Shown piece by piece: positions 25,999 through 35,530 of a stretch of 64,000 nucleotides of DNA (positions within the stretch are counted from its first letter, which is position 1; the number at the start of each line of letters is the position of its first letter). The translations under genes were made by a program, and so were the position numbers. The stretch is from the NCBI RefSeq assembly GCF_900113315.1, contig NZ_FOZG01000001.1, positions 124,001 through 188,000 of the forward strand, in the 5' to 3' direction. The DNA comes from Sphingomonas jatrophae. GTDB taxonomy: Bacteria > Pseudomonadota > Alphaproteobacteria > Sphingomonadales > Sphingomonadaceae. Below the pieces are notes generated by a model. It ran no database searches and was not told the DNA's origin. It saw only the letters and a program-made list of their open reading frames with translations.

Positions 25999-28304
25999 GG
26001 CGCGCCATCCTTCTCGCCGGCCTGCTCGCCGCGGCGAGCCCGCTCATGGCGCAGCAGGTGCTGAACCTTCGCGATGCCGACATTCGCGCGTTCATCCAGG
26101 ATGCCAGCCGCGTCACCGGCCGCACCTTCATCATCGACCCGCAGGTGCAGGGCAAGGTATCGGTGGTGAGCGACCGGCCGCTCAGCCGCACCGAATATCT
26201 CGAAGTGTTCCTCTCGACGCTGCGCGCCAACGGCTATGTCGCGGTGCCGGCGGCCGGCGGCGCGTTCCGCGTGCAACCGGCGAACGGCGCGGCCGCGGCG
26301 GCGGGGCGCGTCGGGACGGGACGAGCGAGCGCGAACAGCTTTGCGACCGAGGTGTTCCGCCTCCAGACGATCGATGCGCAGAGCGCGGTGGACACGATCC
26401 GCCCGCTGGTCGGCCCCGGCGGTTCGGTGACGGCGAGCCGGACGGGCAATGCCGTCGTCGTCGCGGACTATGCCGATAACCTCCGCCGCATCCGCGACGT
26501 GCTGTCGCGCATCGACCGCGACAGTGCGGCGACGCGCGTGGTGCCGCTGCGCAATGCCGGCGCGCGCGAGATTGCAGGGTCGCTCCAGCAGCTGGTCGGC
26601 ACGAGCGGACAGGGCGGCCCGGCGGCGTCGGTGGTGGCGATCGACAGCAGCAACGCCATCGCGCTCCGGGGCGATTCCTCCACCGTCGCGCGGCTGGCGC
26701 GGATCGCGGAGGAGCTGGACCGGCGGGCAGAGAATGGTGCGGAGATCCGCGTCATCTTCCTGCGCCATGCCGAGGCGGAGAAGCTGGTGCCGGTGCTTCA
26801 GCAACTGGTCGGCCAGGCGGTGACGGCGACACCCGCCGCCGTCGGCGGATCGGGGGCAGGGCCGGCCGGCCCGGGGCAGGCTTCGGGCGCGGGCGCGTCG
26901 CAGCCGGTATCGACGCCGTCGGTCAGTGTCTCCACGGGCGGATCGCCGCAGCGGGGCACGCCGGTGATTGCGCGCTACGAGGGCGCCAATGCGGTGATCA
27001 TCGCTGCGCCGTCCGACGTGCAGCGGACGCTGGGCGAGGTGGTCCGCCAGCTGGATACGCGCCGTGAGCAGGTGCTGGTCGAGGCGATCATCGTCGAGAT
27101 CGGCGATGTCGCGGCCAAGGCGCTGGGCGTGCAATATCTGCTGGGCGGCCTGCCGGGATCGGGCGTGCCCTTCGCCGCGACCAATTATTCCAACGCCGCG
27201 CCCAACCTGCTGACCATCGCCGGCGCGATCGGCGCGCGCGAGCTGGCGACGACGACGACGGTGGTGAACGGCACCACCGTCACCACGACGACCAACAACC
27301 AGCTGTCGGACAATCTGGCGCAGCAGGCGGTCAACTCGATCCTGGGTGCTGGCGGATCGTTCGCGGGCTTTGCCGGCAAGCTCGGATCGAACGCCATCTT
27401 CGGCGCGATCATCAACGCGGTGAAATCGGACAACAAGTCCAACCTCCTGTCCACGCCGTCGATCATGACGCTGGACAATCAGGAGGCGAAGATCCTCGTC
27501 GGCCAGGAAATCCCGATCACGACCGGGCAGGCGCTCTCCAACAATTTCGACAATGCCTTCCGCACCGTGCAGCGCGAGAATGTCGGCATCAGCCTGGAGG
27601 TGAAACCGCAGATCAATGCGGGCGGCGCGATCAACCTCGCGATCAAGCAGGAAGTGTCGTCCATCGCCGGGCCGGTCGGCGGCGAGTTCAACGACCTGAT
27701 CCTGAACAAGCGCCAGATCGAGACGGTGGTGACGGTGGACGATGGCGAGATCGTCGCGCTGGGCGGCCTGCTCGACGACAATGAGCGGCGGACGATCGAG
27801 AAGATCCCGTTCCTCGGCGACATTCCGGGCCTCGGCGTGCTGTTCCGGTCGAAGGCGCGGAGCCGTTCCAAGACGAACCTGATGGTGTTCATCCGCCCGA
27901 CGATCCTGCGCACCAGCGCCGACAGCCGCGAGGTGGCGGAGCGGCGCTACGGCTATGCCCGCGCACAGCAATTGCAGCAGCGGCCCGACGTCGAGCCGAG
28001 CCTCGACGAGATGGTGCGCGACTATATGGGTGCAGCCCCGCCGGTGCCCGCGGTGCCGCTGCCCGGATCGACTCCGCCCGCCGTCGCGCCCGCGCCGGTC
28101 GTGGCGGGGCCGCAGGTGGTGACGCCGGGCGTCGTGCCGGTGCCCGCTTTGCCCGATGCGGGAACGATCCAGGTGCCGGTGCTGCCCTCCACGCCGCCCG
28201 CGCAGGCGGTGCCGCAGCAGCAGATCATCGTGCCGCGCGTCTCCACGTCGAGCGAGCGGGTGACGCTGCCGAGTGCGACGCCCGCGCCGGCGCGGCGACG
28301 GTGA
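25995..28304 (+). CDS. gspD: Type II secretion system secretin GspD
   Basis: 769 residues. Signal peptide (to about 20), N0 domain (VLNLRDADIRAFIQDASRVTGRTFIIDPQVQGKVSVVS), KH-like N1-N3 repeats (about 105-370, separated by Gly/Ala/Ser linkers), then the secretin barrel (about 440-640) with the family signature IPFLGDIPGLGVLFRS near 604-619. A Pro/Ala/Val-rich C-terminal tail of about 90 residues follows. No separate pilotin gene is visible in this operon, so the route of outer membrane targeting is open. Forms the outer membrane channel of the T2SS. Confidence 0.95.
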   Translation: MRRAILLAGLLAAASPLMAQQVLNLRDADIRAFIQDASRVTGRTFIIDPQVQGKVSVVSDRPLSRTEYLEVFLSTLRANGYVAVPAAGGAFRVQPANGAAAAAGRVGTGRASANSFATEVFRLQTIDAQSAVDTIRPLVGPGGSVTASRTGNAVVVADYADNLRRIRDVLSRIDRDSAATRVVPLRNAGAREIAGSLQQLVGTSGQGGPAASVVAIDSSNAIALRGDSSTVARLARIAEELDRRAENGAEIRVIFLRHAEAEKLVPVLQQLVGQAVTATPAAVGGSGAGPAGPGQASGAGASQPVSTPSVSVSTGGSPQRGTPVIARYEGANAVIIAAPSDVQRTLGEVVRQLDTRREQVLVEAIIVEIGDVAAKALGVQYLLGGLPGSGVPFAATNYSNAAPNLLTIAGAIGARELATTTTVVNGTTVTTTTNNQLSDNLAQQAVNSILGAGGSFAGFAGKLGSNAIFGAIINAVKSDNKSNLLSTPSIMTLDNQEAKILVGQEIPITTGQALSNNFDNAFRTVQRENVGISLEVKPQINAGGAINLAIKQEVSSIAGPVGGEFNDLILNKRQIETVVTVDDGEIVALGGLLDDNERRTIEKIPFLGDIPGLGVLFRSKARSRSKTNLMVFIRPTILRTSADSREVAERRYGYARAQQLQQRPDVEPSLDEMVRDYMGAAPPVPAVPLPGSTPPAVAPAPVVAGPQVVTPGVVPVPALPDAGTIQVPVLPSTPPAQAVPQQQIIVPRVSTSSERVTLPSATPAPARRR

Positions 28305-28308
28305 CGCC

Positions 28309-29844
28309 ATGAGGATCGCGCGCGGCGACGAGGCGCTGATCGTGCCGCAGCCGGGCGATCCGGCGCCGCCGCCGCCGGCTCTCGCGCCTGCTGCCATCCC
28401 CTACGCCTTCGCGCGCCGCTTCGGCGTGGCGCTGATCGAGGAGGGCGAGGGGCTGAGCGTCGCGCTGCGCGAGGGTGAGAGCGCCAAGCCGCTGATCGAG
28501 CTCAGGCGCCTGTTCGGCCGTCCGTTCGCGGTGGAGCGGGTGGCGGCGGAGCGGTTCGACCGCATCCTGTCCGAACGCTATGCCGTCGATGGGCGCGCGA
28601 CCGCGGACACGCTGGGGCTGGCGGACGATCTCTCGCTGCTGGCGACCGACCTGCCGACCGCGGACGACCTGCTCGACACCGCCGACGATGCCCCCGCCAT
28701 CCGCCTGATCAACGGCATCATCGCTGATGCGGCGCGCCACGGCGTGTCGGACATCCATGTCGAGCCCTATGAGAGCGGCCTCGTCGTGCGGATGCGGATG
28801 GACGGCGTGCTGCGCGAGACATTGCGCATGCCGGCGCATGTCGCGCCCGTCGTGGTCAGCCGGATCAAGGTGATGGCGCGGCTGGACATTGCCGAGCGGC
28901 GCCTGCCGCAGGACGGGCGCATCGGCCTGACGCTGGGCGGCAAACTGCTCGACGTGCGCGTCTCGACGCTGCCGAGCCGCGCGGGCGAGCGGGTGGTGCT
29001 GCGCATCCTCGACAAGGAGAATGCGGGCATCACGCTCGACGGGCTGGGCATGCCGGCGGCGGTGGAGCGGATGTTCCGTACGGCCATGGCGGAACCGAAC
29101 GGCATCGTCCTCGTCACCGGGCCAACGGGCTCCGGCAAGACGACCAGCCTTTATGCGGGCCTGCGCCTGCTGAACGACGGCAGCCGCAACATCCTGACGG
29201 TCGAAGATCCGGTCGAATATGCGGTGGAGGGCGTCGGCCAGACGCAGGTCAACGCCAAAGTCGGCCTCGATTTCGCAACGGGCCTGCGCGCCATCCTGCG
29301 GCAGGATCCGGACGTCGTGATGGTGGGCGAGATCCGCGACCGCGAGACGGCCGACATCGCGGTGCAGGCGTCGCTGACGGGCCATCTCGTCCTCTCCACC
29401 GTCCACACCAACGACGCGATCGGCGCGATCACGCGGCTGCGCGACATGAAGGTGGAGCCATTCCTGCTCGCCTCCACGCTCCGCGGCGTGATCGCGCAGC
29501 GGCTGGTGCGGCGGTTGTGCCCGCATTGCCGGACGGCGGAGCCGGCGGACGCGGCGACGCGCGACCTGCTCGGGCTGGAGGAAGGCGCGGTCGTCTACCA
29601 CGCGCATGGCTGCGAGCGGTGCGGCAATGGCGGCTATCGCGGGCGCGTCGGCGTGTTCGAGGCGGTGCGCGTCGACGACACGATCCGCCGGCTGATCAAC
29701 GCGGGTGCCGACGAGAGCCAGATCGCCGCCCACGCCTTTGCAACGACGCCGACGCTGACCCAGGCGGTGCGGCAGCTGGTGCAGGATGGCGTGACCACGC
29801 CTGAGGAGGCGGTGCGCGTGGCGCGGGCGGACGCCGATGGCTGA
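28309..29844 (+). CDS. gspE: Type II secretion ATPase GspE
   Basis: 511 residues, cytoplasmic hexameric ATPase that drives pseudopilus assembly. Walker A GPTGSGKTT (about 270-278), Asp box region around TVEDPVEYAVEGVGQTQVN, Walker B ILRQDPDVVMVGEIRD, and His box SLTGHLVLSTVHTNDA. A zinc-binding element with CPHC (404-407) and CERC (435-438) sits before the C-terminal domain, as in most GspE proteins. The N-terminal domain that contacts GspL is present but short. ATG 28309 (MRIARGDE) is chosen, 4 bases after the gspD stop. Confidence 0.95.
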   Translation: MRIARGDEALIVPQPGDPAPPPPALAPAAIPYAFARRFGVALIEEGEGLSVALREGESAKPLIELRRLFGRPFAVERVAAERFDRILSERYAVDGRATADTLGLADDLSLLATDLPTADDLLDTADDAPAIRLINGIIADAARHGVSDIHVEPYESGLVVRMRMDGVLRETLRMPAHVAPVVVSRIKVMARLDIAERRLPQDGRIGLTLGGKLLDVRVSTLPSRAGERVVLRILDKENAGITLDGLGMPAAVERMFRTAMAEPNGIVLVTGPTGSGKTTSLYAGLRLLNDGSRNILTVEDPVEYAVEGVGQTQVNAKVGLDFATGLRAILRQDPDVVMVGEIRDRETADIAVQASLTGHLVLSTVHTNDAIGAITRLRDMKVEPFLLASTLRGVIAQRLVRRLCPHCRTAEPADAATRDLLGLEEGAVVYHAHGCERCGNGGYRGRVGVFEAVRVDDTIRRLINAGADESQIAAHAFATTPTLTQAVRQLVQDGVTTPEEAVRVARADADG

Positions 29845-29873
29845 GGCCCTGCGGTGCGGCGGGCGGCGGCGCC

Positions 29874-31091
29874 GTGGCTGACTATGACTATCTGGCGCTG
29901 GACGTCGCCGGGCGCGAGCGGCGCGGCCAGGTGCGCGGCGAGAGCGTCGAGGAGGCGCGGACCGCGCTCGCCCGGCGCAAGCTCTATCCGGTGCGCGTCG
30001 AGCCGGCGCGCTCGGCGGGCGAGCCGCTGGTCGCGCGCGGGCTGCACTGGCGGCGGACGCTGAGTGCCAAGCAGCTGACCTTGTTCACCCGCCAGCTGGC
30101 GACTTTGGGGCAGGTCACGCCGCTGGAAGAGGCGCTGCGCACCATTGCCCGGCAGACGGAGAATGCGACCGCGCGGGCGATCCTAAACCGCGTCCATGCC
30201 GGCGTGGTCGAAGGGCGGCGCCTGTCCGATGCGATGGCGCGCGAGGAAGCGAGCTTCCCGCCGCTTTACCGGGCGATGGTGTCGGCAGGCGAGGCATCGG
30301 GCACGCTGCCGGCGATCCTCGAACGGCTGGCCAATCTGCTGGAGCGGCAGGCGCAGGTCCGCTCCAAGGTGTTCACCGCGCTCGCTTACCCGGCGGTGCT
30401 GAGCGTCGTCGCCATCGCGGTCGTGATCGCGCTGATGCTGTTCGTGGTGCCCAAGGTGGTCGAGCAGTTCGACGATGTCGGGCAGACGCTGCCGCTGATC
30501 ACGCGCATCGTCATCGGCCTGTCCGCCTTCCTGCGCGATTGGGGCTGGGCGCTGGCGCTGGTGGTGGCGGGAGCGCTGTTTGCGGGCTGGCGGATGCTGA
30601 AGGATGAGCGGCTGCGGCTGCGTTTCGACCGGCGACTGCTGCGCCTGCCGCTGTTCGGCCGGCTGATCCGCGATCTCAACGCCGCGCGGCTCGCCCGCAC
30701 GCTGGCGACGATGGTGGCGAGCCGGCTGCCGCTGATGGAGGGGCTGAGCCTGACCACGGCGACGGTGCGCAACCGCGCGCTCAGGCAGGCATCGCTCGAT
30801 CTCGTCGAGTCGATCCGCGGCGGGGGCAGCCTGTCGGCGGCGCTGCGGCGCACCGCCCTGTTCCCGCCGCTGCTCGTCACCATGGCGGCATCGGGTGAGG
30901 CGAGCGGGCGGCTGGACACGATGCTGGAGCGCGCCGCCGACTATATGGACCGCGAGTTCGACGCCTTTACCGCGACCGCGCTCAGCCTGTTGGAACCCGC
31001 CATCATCGTCATCATGGGCGTGGCGGTGGCGTTCATCGTTCTCTCGATCCTGCTGCCGATCCTGCAGCTCGACACCCTTGCCGGAGCCTGA
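29874..31091 (+). CDS. gspF: Type II secretion inner membrane platform protein GspF
   Basis: 405 residues from a GTG at 29874. It has two GspF/PilC-type domains (about 70-190 and 275-395) with the signature FPPLYRAMVSAGEASGTLPAILERLA and its repeat FPPLLVTMAASGEASGRLDTMLERAADYMDREFD. Three membrane segments (about 170-195, 220-245, 375-400) match the family. It forms the platform core on which GspE acts. The 29-base gap after gspE is the largest inside the operon. Confidence 0.93.
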   Translation: MADYDYLALDVAGRERRGQVRGESVEEARTALARRKLYPVRVEPARSAGEPLVARGLHWRRTLSAKQLTLFTRQLATLGQVTPLEEALRTIARQTENATARAILNRVHAGVVEGRRLSDAMAREEASFPPLYRAMVSAGEASGTLPAILERLANLLERQAQVRSKVFTALAYPAVLSVVAIAVVIALMLFVVPKVVEQFDDVGQTLPLITRIVIGLSAFLRDWGWALALVVAGALFAGWRMLKDERLRLRFDRRLLRLPLFGRLIRDLNAARLARTLATMVASRLPLMEGLSLTTATVRNRALRQASLDLVESIRGGGSLSAALRRTALFPPLLVTMAASGEASGRLDTMLERAADYMDREFDAFTATALSLLEPAIIVIMGVAVAFIVLSILLPILQLDTLAGA

Positions 31092-31097
31092 AGAGTG

Positions 31098-31556
31098 ATG
31101 CGTCTGTTCCGCCGCCATGCCCGACCGATCCGCCCGAAGCGGCCGCAGGAGGAAGGGTTCACGCTGATCGAGCTGATGGTCGTGATCGTCATCCTCGGCC
31201 TGCTGACCACGATCGTCGTCATCAACGTGCTGCCCAGCCAGGACAAGGCGCGCGTGGAGAAGGCCAAGGCCGACGTGGCGCTGATCGAGCAGGGGCTGGA
31301 AATGTACCGCCTCGACAATCTCGATTACCCGACCGACGCACAGGGCCTCGCCGCGCTGACGAGCCCGCCCGCGGGCGCGCAGGCGGGTCGCTACCGCGCG
31401 GGCGGCTATATCAAGCGGCTGCCCGAGGATCCGTGGGGGCGGCCGTACAACTACGCGAAGCCCGGCCGACACGGCACGTTCGACGTGTGGAGCCACGGCG
31501 CGGACGGGCGCGAGGGCGGCGAGGGCGACGACGCCGACGTCGGCAACTGGAAGTAG
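31098..31556 (+). CDS. gspG: Major pseudopilin GspG
   Basis: 152 residues from ATG 31098; the GTG directly before it (31095) is an equal alternative. A basic leader ends in the prepilin cleavage site EEG|FTLIELMVVIVILGLL with Glu at +5. The C-terminal domain has the GspG hallmarks LDNLDYPTDAQGLAALTSPP, YIKRLPEDPWGRPYNY and SHGADGREGGEGDDADVGNW, the last being the calcium-binding loop. It builds the pseudopilus shaft after processing by GspO. Confidence 0.96.
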   Translation: MRLFRRHARPIRPKRPQEEGFTLIELMVVIVILGLLTTIVVINVLPSQDKARVEKAKADVALIEQGLEMYRLDNLDYPTDAQGLAALTSPPAGAQAGRYRAGGYIKRLPEDPWGRPYNYAKPGRHGTFDVWSHGADGREGGEGDDADVGNWK

Positions 31557-31558
31557 GC

Positions 31559-32002
31559 ATGGCGCCGCGCCGCCATGACGAAGCCGGCTTCACCCTGGTG
31601 GAGCTGATGGTCGTGCTCGTCATCATGGCGCTGTCGAGTGCGGCGGTGCTGTTCATGCTGCCCGATCCGCGCGGCGGCGTGCGGGCGGATGCGGAACGCT
31701 TCGCCGCGCGGGTGCGGGCGGCGCAGGACGGCGCGATCCTGAGCGGGCGGCCCGTGGCGCTGACGCTGTCGCGCGCCGGCTATCGCTTCGACGAGCGGGT
31801 GCGTGGGCGCTGGGCTGCGCCGAGCGAACGTGCCCTGGCGTCGCGAACCTGGGGTGAGGGCGTGACTGCGGCGGTCGGCGGCGAGGGGCGCGTGTTGTTC
31901 GACCCGACCGGCGCGGTGGAGCCGCTGGCGCTGACGCTGGCGCGCGAGGATGAGCGCATCGCGGTGCGCATCGAGGGGGACGGGCGCGTCCATGTCGGCT
32001 GA
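31559..32002 (+). CDS. gspH: Minor pseudopilin GspH
   Basis: 147 residues. The prepilin site is DEAG|FTLVELMVVLVIMAL with Glu +5, followed by the N-terminal amphipathic helix and a small beta-rich head (about 50-147, ARVRAAQDGAILSGRPVALTLSRAGYRFDE). It starts 3 bases after the gspG stop and overlaps gspI. Minor pseudopilin that sits at or near the tip of the pseudopilus. Confidence 0.88.
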   Translation: MAPRRHDEAGFTLVELMVVLVIMALSSAAVLFMLPDPRGGVRADAERFAARVRAAQDGAILSGRPVALTLSRAGYRFDERVRGRWAAPSERALASRTWGEGVTAAVGGEGRVLFDPTGAVEPLALTLAREDERIAVRIEGDGRVHVG

Positions 32003-32396
32003 GGCGCCCGAGGAAGGCTTCAAGCGTGTCGAGCGTTCCGCCGAACACGGCTTCACGCTGATCGAGACGCTGGTGGCGCTGGCGGTGTTCGCCATCGCCG
32101 CGCTGGCGTTGCTGCGGCTGGAGGGGGCGACGGTGGCGACCGCAGCGCGGCTGCAGGAGCGGCAGATCGGCCAGCTGGTTGCGCGCGGCGTCGGCTATGC
32201 CGCGCTGACCGATCCGCAGCCGCCCGTCCCCGGCAGCGAGGCGGGTGAGGCGGAGAATGGCGGACGCAGCTGGCGCTGGACACGGACGGTCAGCCGCATG
32301 GCAGGCGGGAGTGCGCTGCGCATCGATGTGGCGGTGACCGATGCGGACGGGCGGAGTGCGGGCGCGCTGGCGCTGGTGCGGGGCGCGGGCCGTTGA
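31992..32396 (+). CDS. gspI: Minor pseudopilin GspI
   Basis: 134 residues from ATG 31992, overlapping the end of gspH by 11 bases. An unusually long, acidic leader (MSAEAPEEGFKRVERSAEHG) precedes the cleavage site G|FTLIETLVALAVFAIAALALLRLEGA. The short head domain (about 50-134) has the GspI-type pattern of strands. It nucleates the GspI-J-K tip complex. A second FTLIE-like start is not present downstream, so the long leader appears genuine unless an internal start is used. Confidence 0.88.
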   Translation: MSAEAPEEGFKRVERSAEHGFTLIETLVALAVFAIAALALLRLEGATVATAARLQERQIGQLVARGVGYAALTDPQPPVPGSEAGEAENGGRSWRWTRTVSRMAGGSALRIDVAVTDADGRSAGALALVRGAGR

Positions 32397-32992
32397 CGAG
32401 GAGGATGCACGAGGAGGCCGGCTTCACGCTGGTCGAGATGCTGGTCGCGCTCGCTTTGTTCGGGCTGATCGCGGCGGCGGGCGTCGGGCTGCTCGGCTTC
32501 GGCGTGCGAGCGCAGGCGGCGGCGGGTGAGCGGATGGACGACGATGCCGCGCTCCGCCGGGTCGACGCGCTGCTGACCGCGGACCTCGTGCAGGCGGTGC
32601 CGCGGATCACGCGCGGGACCGACGGGCGGCCGCTCAACGCCTTTGTCGGCGATGGCGGGGCGGGCGTGGCGCTGGGTCTGGTCCGCGGCGGGTGGAGCAA
32701 TCCCGACGGGCAGCCACGCGCATCGCTGCAGAAGGTGGCGTGGGAGGTGCGGGACGGCTCGCTGACACGCACGGCGTGGCCGATGCTCGATGGCGCGGCG
32801 CCGGGCGCGGCGGTGGCGGTGGTGCGCGGGGTCACCGGCCTGTCGATCCGCTACCGCCAGGCGGACGGCGCTTGGCGCGAGCGGTGGGACGCGCTGCGGC
32901 CGACGGACATGCCGCGGCTGGTGGAGCTGACGTTGACTATCGAGGCGCGCGCACCGGTCACGCTCTCCTATCTCGTGGGGACGGGCGCATGA
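32393..32992 (+). CDS. gspJ: Minor pseudopilin GspJ
   Basis: 199 residues from a TTG at 32393 that overlaps the gspI stop (TTGA); ATG 32405, four codons in, is an alternative but abuts a purine-rich run with no spacing. Prepilin site EAG|FTLVEMLVALALFGLIAAAG, then a larger beta-sandwich head (about 50-199, with FLVG-like GLVRGGWSNPDGQPRASLQKVAWEVRDGSLTR). It belongs to the tip complex with GspI and GspK. Confidence 0.88.
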   Translation: MTRRMHEEAGFTLVEMLVALALFGLIAAAGVGLLGFGVRAQAAAGERMDDDAALRRVDALLTADLVQAVPRITRGTDGRPLNAFVGDGGAGVALGLVRGGWSNPDGQPRASLQKVAWEVRDGSLTRTAWPMLDGAAPGAAVAVVRGVTGLSIRYRQADGAWRERWDALRPTDMPRLVELTLTIEARAPVTLSYLVGTGA

Positions 32993-33969
32993 CGCCGCGG
33001 CCCGGAGAGGAAGGCGCCGCCTTGCTGGCGGTGCTGATGCTGGTGGCGGTGCTCGGCGCGCTGACCGCCACCGCGCTCGACCGGCTGGGGCTGGCGACGC
33101 GCCTCGCGGCGAACGGCGCGGCGGCGGAGCAGGCGCGTGGGCTGGCGCTGGGCGCGGAGGCTTTGGCGCTGACGCAGGTCGGGCGGCTGGCCGATCCGCG
33201 TCTCGACCGGACGATGGCCGGTGACTGGACGCAGCGGCCCTACCGCATTGCAGTGGCGGGCGGCGCGATCGTCGCGCGGATGGCGGACGGGGGCAATTGC
33301 TTCAATCTCAACAGCCTCGTCTCGGGCAATGCGGGGCTCGGCCTTGCCGCACGGCCGGTCGGGGCACAGCAATTCTCCGCGCTGATGCAGGCGCTGGGCG
33401 TGCCGCAGGCGGAGGCGGAGGCGGTTGCCGCTGCCGCGACCGACTGGATCGACAGCGACACCGCGCCGCTGCCGCTGGGTGCGGAGGATGATGCCTATAA
33501 CCGCCTCGCCGTGCCGTACCGCACCGCCAACACGCTGATGGCCGATCCTTCCGAGCTGCGCGCGGTGGCGGGGGTGACGCCCGCGCTCTACGCGACGCTG
33601 CGACCGTATCTCTGCGCGCTGCCCGTGGCCGAGCTGTCGCCGATCAACGTCAATACGCTGGAGCCCGATCAGGCGCCGCTCGTCGCGATGCTGCTGCCGG
33701 GCGTGCTCACCGTGGGAGCGGCGCGGGCGATCCTGGCGACGCGCCCGCCGGCGGGGTGGAGCGATGCCAGCCAGTTCTGGGCCGGGCCGGCGCTGGGCGG
33801 GCAGACGCCGCTCGGCGAGGTGCAGGCGCAGACGCAGGTGCGCACGCGCTATGTCCGCGCGCGGCTGGACGTGCGCGTGGGCGGTGCGGAAATCGAGGAG
33901 ACGGTGCTGATCGACGCGCGCGGCACACCCGCCCGCATCCTCGCGCGCAGCTGGGGGGAGGAGGCGTGA
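32989..33969 (+). CDS. gspK: Minor pseudopilin GspK
   Basis: 326 residues, the large tip pseudopilin. The cleavage site EEG|AALLAVLMLVAVLGALTATAL lacks glutamate at +5, which is the known exception for GspK and fits its capping position. The head (about 60-326) includes the helical insertion with NCFNLNSLVSG and the calcium-loop/SAM-like segment SPINVNTLEPDQAPLVAMLLPGVLTVGAARAILATRPPAGW. It overlaps gspJ by ATGA and gspL by GTGA. Confidence 0.92.
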   Translation: MTPRPGEEGAALLAVLMLVAVLGALTATALDRLGLATRLAANGAAAEQARGLALGAEALALTQVGRLADPRLDRTMAGDWTQRPYRIAVAGGAIVARMADGGNCFNLNSLVSGNAGLGLAARPVGAQQFSALMQALGVPQAEAEAVAAAATDWIDSDTAPLPLGAEDDAYNRLAVPYRTANTLMADPSELRAVAGVTPALYATLRPYLCALPVAELSPINVNTLEPDQAPLVAMLLPGVLTVGAARAILATRPPAGWSDASQFWAGPALGGQTPLGEVQAQTQVRTRYVRARLDVRVGGAEIEETVLIDARGTPARILARSWGEEA

Positions 33970-35054
33970 CCCTGCTCGTCTGGCCCGCGACGGGGGACAG
34001 CGCGGCGGCATGGTGGCGGCTGGGCGAGGAAGGCCGTATCGCGCGCGGGCACGATCTGGCGGACGTGGCGGCGATGCCGGGCGAGCGGGTGGTGCTGGTG
34101 GCGCCGGGCTCGGCCGTGGCGCTGCACTGGATCGAGCTGCCGGCGCTCGCCCCCAATCAGGCGCGGGCGGCCGCCCGGCTGGCCGCGGCGGAGATCGTCG
34201 CCGCGCCGCTCGACACGCTGCACGTCGCGGTGGCTGCGGGCGGGGAAGGCCTGCGGCCGATGGCGGTGGTCGAGGCCGGGCTGATGGCAGGCTGGCTGGC
34301 GCAGGCCGCGGCGGCAGGGCTGGAGCCCGATCACGTCGTGCCCGAGCCGCTGTTGCTGCCTTTGCCCGACGAGGAACCGGCGGAGCTGCACTGGCCGCGC
34401 GACGGCAGGGTCGTCGTGCGGGGGATGACGAGCGGCCATGTCGCCGAGCCGGAGCTGGCGGCTTTGCTGGCCGAGGGATCGGTGCGGTTGCTTGACGACG
34501 ACGCCGTGGCGGACGGGCTCGCTTTGCGGCTCGATCCACCGGCGCTGGATCTGCGGCAGGGGGCGTTTGCGCGGCGCTGGCGGCTGGGCGTGGACTGGCG
34601 GCTGGCGCGGCGGCTGGCAGGGCTGGTCGGCCTGATCCTGCTCGTCACGCTCGCGATCCAGCTGGTCAGGATCGCGCGCTACGAAGCCGCGGCGATCGGA
34701 GCCGAGACACGCGCCGAGGCGGCGGCACGCTCCGCTTTGCCGCGGGCAACGCGCATCGTCGACCCCGCGGCGCAGCTCGACCGGCGGCTGGCGGATCTGC
34801 GCGGCGGCGGGCTCGGCTTCTCCACCATGGCGGTGCTGCTCTCCGCGGCGGTGCGAGACACGGGGGGCGTGGAATTGACCGCACTGGCCTTCGATGACGA
34901 CGGCCGGCTGACCGCGACGGTGGCGGCGCCGGGCACGGTGGAGGTGGACGCGCTGGTCGCGCGGCTGGCGGCGGCTGGGCTGGATGCGCGCGCCTCCGCG
35001 CCGCGGCCGGGCGGCGATCGCCCGCTCGCCGATCTGACGGTGACGGTGCGATGA
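33966..35054 (+). CDS. gspL: Type II secretion protein GspL
   Basis: 362 residues from GTG 33966. An actin-like cytoplasmic domain (about 1-200, LLVWPATGDSAAAWWRL through LALRLDPPALDLRQGAFARR) binds GspE. One membrane helix follows (about 217-237, LAGLVGLILLVTLAIQLV), then a ferredoxin-like periplasmic domain (about 280-362). It recruits the ATPase to the platform and pairs with GspM. It overlaps both neighbours by 4 bases. Confidence 0.9.
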   Translation: MTLLVWPATGDSAAAWWRLGEEGRIARGHDLADVAAMPGERVVLVAPGSAVALHWIELPALAPNQARAAARLAAAEIVAAPLDTLHVAVAAGGEGLRPMAVVEAGLMAGWLAQAAAAGLEPDHVVPEPLLLPLPDEEPAELHWPRDGRVVVRGMTSGHVAEPELAALLAEGSVRLLDDDAVADGLALRLDPPALDLRQGAFARRWRLGVDWRLARRLAGLVGLILLVTLAIQLVRIARYEAAAIGAETRAEAAARSALPRATRIVDPAAQLDRRLADLRGGGLGFSTMAVLLSAAVRDTGGVELTALAFDDDGRLTATVAAPGTVEVDALVARLAAAGLDARASAPRPGGDRPLADLTVTVR

Positions 35055-35530
35055 CGGGGCGGGAAAAGCTGGTCGCCTGGTGGCGGGCGCGTTCGGGCCG
35101 CGAGCAGCGGCTGCTGCTGGTGATGGGCGGGCTTGCGGCGGTGCTGCTCGTCTGGCTGCTGGTGGTGCGGCCGGTGGGCGACTGGCTGGCCGATGCGCGG
35201 CGCCGTGCCGCCGAGGCGGAGATTGCCGCGGCTCAGGCCGAGGCGCAGGCGGAGACGATCCGCCGGATCGAGCGCAGCGTGCCGCGCCGCACCGGGCAGC
35301 CGCTCCCGGCACGGATCGCCGCCATGGCGGAGCGCGACGGGCTGGCGCTGACCAATGTGCGGCCGGAGGGCGACGGCGTCGCCTTCGCGGTGGCCGCGGT
35401 GCGGCCACCCGTCCTGCTCGCCTGGATCGCGCGGATGGAGGCGGAGGGGCTGGTGATCGAGCGCTTCGCCGCGCGGGGCAATCCGGATCGCACGGTGGCG
35501 GCCGAGATCGCGGTGAGGGGGCGGCGATGA
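35051..35530 (+). CDS. gspM: Type II secretion protein GspM
   Basis: 159 residues. A short cytoplasmic N-terminus (MTGREKLVAWWRARSGREQ), one membrane helix (about 20-42, LLLVMGGLAAVLLVWLLVVRPVG), then a helical linker (AEAEIAAAQAEAQAETIRRIE) and a small ferredoxin-like periplasmic domain. GspM partners GspL in the inner membrane platform. Overlaps gspL and gspN by ATGA. Confidence 0.88.
   Translation: MTGREKLVAWWRARSGREQRLLLVMGGLAAVLLVWLLVVRPVGDWLADARRRAAEAEIAAAQAEAQAETIRRIERSVPRRTGQPLPARIAAMAERDGLALTNVRPEGDGVAFAVAAVRPPVLLAWIARMEAEGLVIERFAARGNPDRTVAAEIAVRGRR

Noticed and set aside
25149-28397. A 1082-codon minus-strand frame opposite gspC-gspD
   Set aside because: Composition is typical of antisense to a GC-rich gene; gspC and gspD on the plus strand have full domain support and overlapping starts.
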